DNA of 33,938 nt from assembly GCA_947474165.1 (NCBI GenBank), contig CANJHO010000019.1, positions 1 to 33,938 of the forward strand. Direction: 5' to 3'. This document shows, in pieces, positions 27,970 through 33,938 of the stretch (position 1 is the first letter of the stretch; every line of letters begins with the position of its first letter). Made by a program: the position numbers and the translations under genes. This DNA is from Legionellaceae bacterium. Its GTDB lineage: Bacteria > Pseudomonadota > Gammaproteobacteria > Legionellales > Legionellaceae. The notes under the pieces were generated by a model. It saw only the letters and a program-made list of their open reading frames with translations, had not been told where the DNA came from and made no database searches.

Positions 27970-28737
27970 ATGAGTTATCTATTAAGTGAATTACAAGACC
28001 ATGTGTTGCAAATCACCATGAATCGTGTGAGTAAACACAATGCATTTGATGACACCTTATTGGCTGAATTGCTTCTCGCACTGGATAATGCCGAGCAAAA
28101 TCCAAACGTTCATGTGATTGTCCTCAAAGCCCATGGCCGCCATTTTTCTGCAGGTGCTGACATGGCTTGGATGCAGCGCATGGCCCATTTTAGTGATGAA
28201 GAAAATCTAGCAGATGCCAAGAAATTAGCCCATCTAATGCATCGACTCAATCAACATCCAAAGCCCACCATTGCCATGGTACAGGGGGCTGCAATCGGCG
28301 GCGGTGCTGGCTTGGTTGCCGCTTGTGATATCGCTATTGCCGCAGAAACTGCTTATTTTTGTTTTTCTGAAGTTAAATTAGGGCTTATCCCTGCGGTTAT
28401 TAGCCCTTATGTGATAAAAGCCATTGGCGAGCGTAACGCCATCGGCCTATTCATGAGTGCTGAAACTTTCGATGCGAAACGTGCCCTTCTGTTACATCTC
28501 ATCCAACATTGTGTACCAGAATCGGAGCTTTTAGCCTTCACCCTTGGGATTGCAAAACAGATCGCAGAATGGCCTCCAGGGGCGGTTATTGCAGCAAAAT
28601 CCCTGGTTCATCAAGTCGCCAATCAGCCCATCAATGAGGCCTTGCAAGATCTTACTGCCACCTTCATTGCTAAACAACGCCGATCGATAGAGGCTCAGCA
28701 GGGGTTGAGGGCTTTTTTAAATAAAGGAAATCATTAA
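27970..28737 (+). CDS. liuC: LiuC, methylglutaconyl-CoA hydratase (enoyl-CoA hydratase family)
   Basis: This crotonase-family enzyme hydrates 3-methylglutaconyl-CoA to HMG-CoA. The 255-residue protein shows the oxyanion-hole loops HFSAGADMAWMQRM (about 58-71) and VQGAAIGGGAGLVAACDIAIA (about 104-124), and the conserved FSEVKLGLIPAVISPYV segment with the family Glu. The MAWMQRM stretch after the first loop is typical of LiuC/AUH rather than generic FadB-like hydratases. AAGGA lies five bases before the ATG. The liuC stop is immediately followed by the liuD GTG. Confidence 0.9.
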   Translation: MSYLLSELQDHVLQITMNRVSKHNAFDDTLLAELLLALDNAEQNPNVHVIVLKAHGRHFSAGADMAWMQRMAHFSDEENLADAKKLAHLMHRLNQHPKPTIAMVQGAAIGGGAGLVAACDIAIAAETAYFCFSEVKLGLIPAVISPYVIKAIGERNAIGLFMSAETFDAKRALLLHLIQHCVPESELLAFTLGIAKQIAEWPPGAVIAAKSLVHQVANQPINEALQDLTATFIAKQRRSIEAQQGLRAFLNKGNH

Positions 28738-30711
28738 GTGAAAAAAAGACCCATGTTCACTAAAGTTCTGATTGCCAATCGGGGTGAAATTGCCTGTCGA
28801 ATCATCAAAACCACACAAAAAATGGGGATTCAATCCATCGCCATTTATTCCACTGCAGATGCTGACAGCCTCCATGTGAGCTTAGCAGACCATGCGATTT
28901 GTGTAGGCCCGAGTCCCGCTAACGCCAGTTACCTTAATATTGAGGCCATTATTCAAGCAGCAAGGGCCAGTGGTGCTGAGGCCATTCATCCTGGTTACGG
29001 CTTTTTATCAGAAAATCCAGACTTTGCACGGGCCTGTGCAAAAGCCAAACTCATCTTTATTGGCCCCTCGATCGAGGCAATGGAAGCCATGGCCTCAAAA
29101 CAATTAGCAAAACAACGACTTGAAAAAACTGAGATCCCACTCACCCCTGGCTACCATGGCAAAGAACAATCCAATACGCGCCTCTTAACAGAAGCGAAGC
29201 GCATCGGTTTTCCTGTTCTGATTAAAGCCGCCTCGGGTGGCGGGGGTAAAGGCATGCGTGCCGTAAGCCATGAATCTGATTTTTTAAGCGCTTTAGAGGG
29301 GGCTCGCCGTGAAGCCAAGGCCTATTTTTCAGATGATACGCTGCTGATTGAAAAATTAATTAAAAACCCCCGCCATGTGGAAGTTCAAATCATGGCGGAT
29401 CATTATGGGAACGTGTTGCACCTCGATACGAGGGACTGCTCCATTCAACGCAGACACCAAAAAATTATTGAAGAAGCCCCTGCGCCCAATCTATCACCCA
29501 CCCTACGAAAAGGATTAGCCCATGCGGCCATTACTGTGGCTCAAGTCATCGACTACCACGGGGCAGGCACCGTAGAATTTTTGGTAGCAGGGGATCTTTT
29601 CTATTTCATGGAGATGAACACGCGCTTACAAGTCGAACATCCTGTGACAGAGATGGTAACTCAGCTTGATTTAGTAGAATGGCAACTGCGCATTGCAGCC
29701 AATGAGCCCCTACCCTGTAGCCAAGCTGAGATCACCACAAAAGGCCATGCCATTGAATGCAGAATTTATGCAGAAGATCCAGCACATGATTTTATCCCCT
29801 CGATTGGTCAACTGCACTTTCTAAAAGAGCCCACAGGCCAAGGGATCCGTATAGACAGTGGGGTGTGCTCTACCTCGAACATTTCCATGTATTATGATCC
29901 CATGATTGCCAAATTAATTGCATGGGGTGAAACGCGTGCTGAAGCACTTGGTCGGTTACAACAGGCCCTTGCACACTATTACATCGGAGGGGTAAAAACC
30001 AATATTCCCTTTTTAGCCTCGATCATTCAAACAGCAGACTTTCAAAATGCCCAACTGAATACCAATTTTTTAAGCGAACACACACTAGACCTGCCTTGCT
30101 TCGATTTACGACAGGCCATATTAATGGCTGCCAGTGTCGATTATCTAAGCCTATACACGGAAAACCGGGATCCTTTACGCATCGATACCTTTGCCTGGCA
30201 ACCCCACCTGAGCACCCATTGGTCCTCCCGTTATCTCATTTTGGGTGAGCAGCTCGACATTCAAATCACCCCCATGAATAGGCACGAATTGAGCGTTGTC
30301 TATCAGAATGAAACCATCGGCTTGCAATTAAAATGGGTTGATAATACCTTATCCATCAATGATGGACAGGAGGCTCATCAAGCATTGGTTGAGCGCTTCA
30401 ATGGGCAAATTATTTTATACACCCGTGCGGGTCCCATCAATATTGAACGTGTTCATGGTGCTACATTAACAAAGCATCACCCCTTGAATGACCATCTTTT
30501 AACAGCACCAATGCCTGCAACGGTTGTGGCCATACTAAAAAACAAAGGGGACTCTATTAAAACAGGTGATCGGCTCATGGTCTTAGAGGCCATGAAAATG
30601 GAGCATACCATCCATGCCCCTGCCGATGGTGTGTTAATGGATATTTTTTATGAAGTCGGCGCACAAGTGAATGAAGGTGCGGAATTAGTCACGGTGCAAA
30701 CCGAGGTATAA
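28738..30711 (+). CDS. liuD: LiuD, methylcrotonyl-CoA carboxylase alpha (biotin) subunit
   Basis: The alpha subunit loads CO2 on biotin for LiuB. Read from GTG 28738 (AAGGA nine bases upstream) it has 657 residues; an ATG at 28753 starts exactly at the usual [14 protein letters not shown] and is a real alternative. Biotin carboxylase domain: [15 protein letters not shown], the ATP-grasp loop [13 protein letters not shown], and [15 protein letters not shown]. The C-terminal biotinyl domain holds Lys620 in [16 protein letters not shown], the biotinylation site. The size and the short middle domain fit MccA rather than the longer pyruvate carboxylases. Confidence 0.94.
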   Translation: MKKRPMFTKVLIANRGEIACRIIKTTQKMGIQSIAIYSTADADSLHVSLADHAICVGPSPANASYLNIEAIIQAARASGAEAIHPGYGFLSENPDFARACAKAKLIFIGPSIEAMEAMASKQLAKQRLEKTEIPLTPGYHGKEQSNTRLLTEAKRIGFPVLIKAASGGGGKGMRAVSHESDFLSALEGARREAKAYFSDDTLLIEKLIKNPRHVEVQIMADHYGNVLHLDTRDCSIQRRHQKIIEEAPAPNLSPTLRKGLAHAAITVAQVIDYHGAGTVEFLVAGDLFYFMEMNTRLQVEHPVTEMVTQLDLVEWQLRIAANEPLPCSQAEITTKGHAIECRIYAEDPAHDFIPSIGQLHFLKEPTGQGIRIDSGVCSTSNISMYYDPMIAKLIAWGETRAEALGRLQQALAHYYIGGVKTNIPFLASIIQTADFQNAQLNTNFLSEHTLDLPCFDLRQAILMAASVDYLSLYTENRDPLRIDTFAWQPHLSTHWSSRYLILGEQLDIQITPMNRHELSVVYQNETIGLQLKWVDNTLSINDGQEAHQALVERFNGQIILYTRAGPINIERVHGATLTKHHPLNDHLLTAPMPATVVAILKNKGDSIKTGDRLMVLEAMKMEHTIHAPADGVLMDIFYEVGAQVNEGAELVTVQTEV

Positions 30712-30718
30712 AACAACC

Positions 30719-31621
30719 ATGCAGAATACAAAGGATATCACCCTGATTGAAGTGGGACCCCGCGACGGTTTGCAAAATGAGCCTATATTTGTACCGACCC
30801 CAACCAAAATCGAATGGATCAACCTGCTCAGCAAAACAGGACTAACCGCCATTGAAGTCACCAGTTTTGTTTCCTCCAAGGCCATTCCCCAACTCGCGGA
30901 TAATGAAGCGGTGTTTCGCGCAATAGAACACCCCCAAGGCGTCAATTTTTCAGCACTGGTACCCAATGAACAAGGCATGAAAATGGCCATAAAGGTCGGA
31001 ATCAAGCACATTGCAATTTTTACTGCTGCCAGTGAATTATTTAACCAACACAATATCAATTGCTCTATAGCAGAAAGCCTTGAGCGTGCAAAACCCGTGA
31101 TGGCCCTGGCACACGCCCATCAACTAGAGGTTCGGGCCTATATATCATGTGCCTTAGGCTGCCCCTATGAGGGCGCTATTTCACCTAAAAAGGTGATGGC
31201 TGTTGCAGAGCAACTCATGGCGCTTGGCGTCAATGAAATCAGTTTAGGCGATACCATCGGCGTTGGAACCCCTCAGCAAACCAAAGCACTCATTCATGAT
31301 CTCTCTCTGTTGACCCCCTTATCTCAAGTGGCCATGCATTTTCATGACACTTATGGTCAAGCCATCGCCAATATCTATTGTGCACTGGAAGCGGGCATAA
31401 CCCGTTTTGATAGTGCTGTAGCGGGACTCGGTGGCTGCCCCTATGCCCGCGGTGCCACTGGCAATGTCGCCACTGAGGATGTGCTGTACCTATTGCATGG
31501 CCTTGTCATTAAAACAGGGATTGATATTTATAAAATCGTCGAAGCAGGCGATATGATTTGCAAAGCACTGGGCCGGAAAAACCAATCAAAAGTAGCCAAT
31601 GCGCTGTTATCCAATCGTTAA
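30719..31621 (+). CDS. liuE: LiuE, hydroxymethylglutaryl-CoA lyase
   Basis: HMG-CoA lyase splits HMG-CoA into acetyl-CoA and acetoacetate, ending the leucine branch. The 300-residue TIM barrel starts ITLIEVGPRDGLQNE with the catalytic Arg15/Asp16 pair, has EVTSFVSSKAIPQLAD, SLGDTIGVGTP, the metal ligands His207 and His209 in AMHFHDTYGQA, and the signature AGLGGCPYARGATGNVATED with the mobile-loop Cys240. It starts eight bases after the liuD stop and closes the operon; no convincing terminator follows before ispB. Confidence 0.95.
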   Translation: MQNTKDITLIEVGPRDGLQNEPIFVPTPTKIEWINLLSKTGLTAIEVTSFVSSKAIPQLADNEAVFRAIEHPQGVNFSALVPNEQGMKMAIKVGIKHIAIFTAASELFNQHNINCSIAESLERAKPVMALAHAHQLEVRAYISCALGCPYEGAISPKKVMAVAEQLMALGVNEISLGDTIGVGTPQQTKALIHDLSLLTPLSQVAMHFHDTYGQAIANIYCALEAGITRFDSAVAGLGGCPYARGATGNVATEDVLYLLHGLVIKTGIDIYKIVEAGDMICKALGRKNQSKVANALLSNR

Positions 31622-31653
31622 CCATCGTTTTTGAATCAAAGCTGACCATTATC

Positions 31654-31682
31654 TTGACTTTAGGCAATGCCCAGCTTAGCAT
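31654..31682 (+). promoter_or_regulatory. Candidate sigma70 promoter for ispB
   Basis: TTGACT at 31654-31659 and TAGCAT at 31677-31682 are separated by 17 bases, 29 bases before the ispB ATG. The match is fair; it would let ispB be expressed independently of the leucine operon. Confidence 0.4.
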
Positions 31683-31710
31683 TCATTGATTCTATAGAAG
31701 AGGACCGGGA

Positions 31711-32679
31711 ATGGATATTAACCATTTACGATCATTAGTGGCAGACGATTTTGAAGCTGTTAACGCTTTAATTATCGAAAAAATCCAATCCGAATACAGT
31801 TTAATTGATGATTTGTCGAGTTACATCATCCAAAGTGGTGGAAAACGCCTTCGTCCATTGCTAATTCTTCTGGCCTGTCATGCCTGTAACTACCAAGGAA
31901 AACATCATATTTCACTGGCTGCGATGATCGAATTTTTTCATACAGCAACGCTATTACATGACGATGTGATTGATGAATCAACCTTGCGACGAGGACGCGA
32001 AACGGCCCATGAAATATGGGGCAGCAAAGCCAGCATTTTGGTCGGTGATTATATATTCATGCAGTATTTGCAGTTACTGATAAGCATTGGTGATTTAGGC
32101 ATCATGCAGCGATTAACCGATATAACCATTAAAATTGGTTGTGGTGAAATACAACAACTCACCAATCGTCATAAAACCACACCGTCTGAAAAAGAATATT
32201 TTGATATCATTGCCTCTAAAACCTCATTGCTCTTCGCCATCTCGGCCTCTTTGGGCGCACAAATTAGCCAATCGATCCCAGCCATAGAAAAAGGCTTGTA
32301 CGATTATGGATTACATTTAGGAAATGCCTTTCAATTAATGGACGATGCCCTTGATTATTGTTCAGATTCAAAAACCATTGGAAAAAATATCGGCGATGAT
32401 TTGGCTGATGGCAAAGCCACCCTTCCCTTGCTATATGCCTTACAACATGGAACCCCATCACAACAACAAACCATCAGAAATAGCTTGGAGCTTGGAACAT
32501 TAGACTATTTAGCAGACATATTAGACGCCATCGCTTCAACCAATGCCATTGACTATACCCGCAGTGTTGCACAAAAAGAAGTAGATACAGCCATAACAGC
32601 CTTGCACATTCTACCTGACTCAGTCTATAAAAAAGCACTTGCTGAGCTGGCTCAATTTGCAATAAGCCGCGATCATTAA
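31711..32679 (+). CDS. ispB: IspB, octaprenyl diphosphate synthase (trans-polyprenyl transferase)
   Basis: IspB extends farnesyl diphosphate with isopentenyl units to make the ubiquinone side chain. The 322-residue helical protein has GGKRLRPLL at 43-51, the first aspartate-rich motif DDVID at 84-88 followed by TLRRG, and the second, DDALD, at 211-215, with GKNIGDDLADGKATLPLLYAL after it. Size equals E. coli IspB (323). The final product chain length cannot be read directly; residue sizes before the first motif (FFHTATLLH) fit a long-chain enzyme. AGAGGA lies six bases upstream of the ATG. Confidence 0.95.
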   Translation: MDINHLRSLVADDFEAVNALIIEKIQSEYSLIDDLSSYIIQSGGKRLRPLLILLACHACNYQGKHHISLAAMIEFFHTATLLHDDVIDESTLRRGRETAHEIWGSKASILVGDYIFMQYLQLLISIGDLGIMQRLTDITIKIGCGEIQQLTNRHKTTPSEKEYFDIIASKTSLLFAISASLGAQISQSIPAIEKGLYDYGLHLGNAFQLMDDALDYCSDSKTIGKNIGDDLADGKATLPLLYALQHGTPSQQQTIRNSLELGTLDYLADILDAIASTNAIDYTRSVAQKEVDTAITALHILPDSVYKKALAELAQFAISRDH

Positions 32680-32706
32680 GGATCGGGCATGAAATAGCTT
32701 CTTATT

Positions 32707-32783
32707 CGGAGTGTAGCTCAGCCTGGTAGAGCACTGCCTTCGGGAGGCAGGGGCCGCTGGTTCGATTCCAGTCACTCCGACCA
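32707..32783 (+). tRNA. tRNA-Pro(CGG)
   Basis: This is a 77-base tRNA. The acceptor stem CGGAGTG pairs with CACTCCG at 32773-32779, followed by discriminator A and an encoded CCA (32781-32783). The anticodon stem CTGCC/GGCAG encloses loop TTCGGGA with anticodon CGG at 32741-32743, reading CCG. The first acceptor base C and the GGTTCGATTCC T-arm fit proline. It lies 27 bases after ispB and may share its transcript. Confidence 0.97.
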
Positions 32784-32986
32784 GTATAATCATTTATAAT
32801 CAATATGTTATAAATATTTTCTGCAAGGTCTCAATCACCCGGGACATTTTCAGGGTGCACACAGAGTGCAAATTGATTATATCTTTGTGATGAAAGCCAG
32901 CGTAGTTGTTAAAAATGAGGTACCACGGTATGTGATATTTCTATTTTGCATGTTGTTCATGGCATTTAAAATAGTTAGTACTTAAT
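32784..32986. other. Intergenic stretch without recognisable features
   Basis: This AT-rich stretch between tRNA-Pro and the next inverted-repeat element has no open frame of note, no clear terminator for the tRNA and no promoter worth naming. It forms the start of the decayed final kilobase. Confidence 0.6.
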
Positions 32987-33153
32987 CTATACTGCGCGCG
33001 GGCACAATCTTAAGTTTTTCACTTGTCCTTTTCGCCCCAGTTTGTCGTTTAAATCTTGACAATAGACTTGCTATTGCGCTGCGATTTAAACGACAAACTG
33101 GAACAAAAATGACGTCGACAAAAAACTTAAGATTGTGCCCGCGCGCAGTATAG
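32987..33153. mobile_element. 167-bp non-autonomous element with perfect 33-bp terminal inverted repeats
   Basis: The ends 32987-33019 and 33121-33153 are perfect inverted copies (outer bases CTATACTGCGCGCGGGCAC). A second perfect 19-base inverted pair CCAGTTTGTCGTTTAAATC lies inside at 33037-33055 and 33083-33101. No target duplication is seen, and the centre has no coding capacity. On its right it abuts a broken gene on the minus strand, whose frame runs into the element. Confidence 0.75.
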
Positions 33154-33360
33154 GTAAAAGTTGATCTGAAAAAAATGGTTCTTCTACGTTCCAAAATAGA
33201 ATTGAAGCACCTAAATATTCTTTCGAGAAAGAATATAAATCAGAAAAACTGTAGAAATCACCGGTACTTGGGTTTTTATAAGTATAATCAGGTTCTTGGA
33301 TAGCTATAGCCGTCAATATTCTACCTTTAAATGTATGAAAAAAGGACAACTATTTTTCAT
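33154..33360 (-). pseudogene. Gene fragment truncated by the 32987-33153 element
   Basis: On the minus strand an ATG at 33360 opens MKNSCPFFIHLK and is soon stopped. The overlapping frame continues as GRILTAIAIQEPDYTYKN, then PSTGDFYSFSDLYSFSKEYL and GASILFWNVEEPFFSDQ up to the border of the inverted-repeat element. The remaining 23 residues of the open frame are encoded by the element itself, so the original C-terminus is lost. The residue mix looks like a true protein, but the family is not recognised. Confidence 0.5.
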
Positions 33361-33624
33361 TTAAGAATCTTTATAAGGCACAACATCAGGGCCACCTAAG
33401 CCAAAGAAATCTGCTGAGTAAGGTATTCGGGTAAGTCTTCGTGACTTATTAATGGTACTTCATCTGGAGCCATCAATGGAAAACCAAAATGCTCGCCAAA
33501 AATAAGGATCAGACGGGTTTTTTTTCTGCTGGATTAGAGATAATTTTGCTATTAAGCAAGGCTTGATTATCAGCGGATACTAAAAAGCCATGAAGCTTGG
33601 AACCAATCCTTTCAATACTCTAGT
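33361..33624 (-). pseudogene. Decayed gene with two frameshifts, unknown family
   Basis: Minus-strand reading in three successive frames gives continuous protein-like sequence: SIERIGSKLHGFLVSADNQA to NPAEKKP, then after a shift at the T8 tract (33518-33525) LILIFGEHFGFPLMAPDE and VPLISHEDLPEY, then after a second shift near 33420 YSADFFGLGGPDVVPYKDS and a stop at 33361-33363. The upstream end is not visible; it faces the GNAT fragment. Frame changes rather than one open frame show that the gene is dead, unless sequencing errors are responsible. No family is recognised. Confidence 0.5.
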
Positions 33625-33638
33625 TGGACATAAAAATT

Positions 33639-33842
33639 ATGAAACATCTAATTTGTCATGTTGAAAAGCAAGACTACTCACAGTTAATAGTGATATGGGA
33701 AGAATCTGTACGAACGACACATGACTTTTTACCAGATGAGGAAATCCATAAATTAAAATCACTAATTCTAAATAATTATTTTGATGCTGTTCTGTTCTCG
33801 ACTTTAGCCATTTTTTGTAATTCCGTCATTGCGAGCGGTTAG
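33639..33842 (+). pseudogene. GNAT acetyltransferase fragment cut by a MITE end
   Basis: From ATG 33639 the frame reads MKHLICHVEKQDYSQLIVIW, then EESVRTTHDFLPDEEIHKL and ILNNYFDAV. The DYxxLIxIWExSVRxTHDFL pattern is the start of a GNAT N-acetyltransferase family that is normally about 140-150 residues. At 33797 the sequence switches into the end of the MITE also found at 16529, which encodes the last residues FSTLAIFCNSVIASG before a chance stop. The acetyl-CoA binding half is therefore missing. A TTG at 33624 is an alternative start. It is probably not functional. Confidence 0.75.
33797..33835. mobile_element. Partial copy of the 16529-16701 MITE (one end only)
   Basis: The 39 bases from CTCGACTTTAGCC through TTCCGTCATTGCGAG match the right arm of the 16529 element (read in reverse) at all but one base. 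After GCGAG the sequence departs and no second arm is found before the window end. It interrupts the GNAT gene. The last 100 bases beyond it (33836-33938) hold no feature that can be named. Confidence 0.75.
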
Positions 33843-33938
33843 ACAGGGGCTGGAAAACGTGGTGAACTAACTTTTTGATTTATTTTTGATCATGGTGTAA
33901 AAGGGTGGCGGGCGATTACGTTGAAGAGGCCGACTGCA

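Noticed and set aside
33836-33938. Possible insertion-sequence end in the last 100 bases
   Set aside because: No frame, inverted repeat or transposase motif can be shown before the window ends.

Overview
The window looks like chromosome from a gammaproteobacterium with AT-leaning base composition, most likely a member of the Legionellales (Legionella/Coxiella/Aquicella-like). That placement is inferred from the mix of genes: BamD, BepA, RoxA, MsbA-LpxK, a riboflavin operon with a fused RibBA, a complete leucine-catabolism cluster, and host-associated-looking accessory proteins. No 16S rRNA or other decisive marker is present.

Layout. At 1-950 there is the tail of an unknown gene and a protein that may be a permuted papain-like hydrolase. 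At 985-7769 (minus strand) lie bamD and then, read in the direction of transcription, a tight operon ribD-ribE-ribBA-ribH-pyrG-kdsA; a tRNA-Ser(UGA) on the plus strand sits between kdsA and bamD. At 7832-9235 is bepA on the plus strand. At 9240-11384 (minus) are a HepT/MntA toxin-antitoxin pair, a CorA Mg2+ channel and a small exported protein. At 11385-14440 is the most unusual part: two genes coding for low-complexity proteins that share a module of about 85-100 residues (one copy in the first, three in the second). The first gene is bracketed by inverted copies of a short terminal-inverted-repeat element. At 14571-16370 are a CsiV-like exported protein and an MFS transporter. At 16750-23338 (minus) six overlapping or closely packed genes run methyltransferase-roxA-pyrD-msbA-lpxK-lipocalin-like exported protein. 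At 23635-31621 (plus) is a leucine/isovalerate degradation operon: liuA, thiolase, a small membrane protein, liuB, liuC, liuD, liuE. At 31711-32783 are ispB and tRNA-Pro(CGG). The last 1.1 kb is a graveyard of gene fragments and non-autonomous inverted-repeat elements.

How the genes work together. LiuA oxidises isovaleryl-CoA, LiuB/LiuD carboxylate methylcrotonyl-CoA, LiuC hydrates methylglutaconyl-CoA, and LiuE cleaves HMG-CoA to acetyl-CoA and acetoacetate; the thiolase handles acetoacetyl-CoA. kdsA, lpxK, msbA, bamD and bepA all serve outer-membrane biogenesis. ribD, ribE, ribBA and ribH give all committed steps of riboflavin synthesis except the dedicated phosphatase.

Four different non-autonomous inverted-repeat families are visible (the 11645/12445 pair, 16529 with a partial copy at 33797, 23374, and 32987). 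No transposase gene is visible, so any mobilising enzyme must lie elsewhere.
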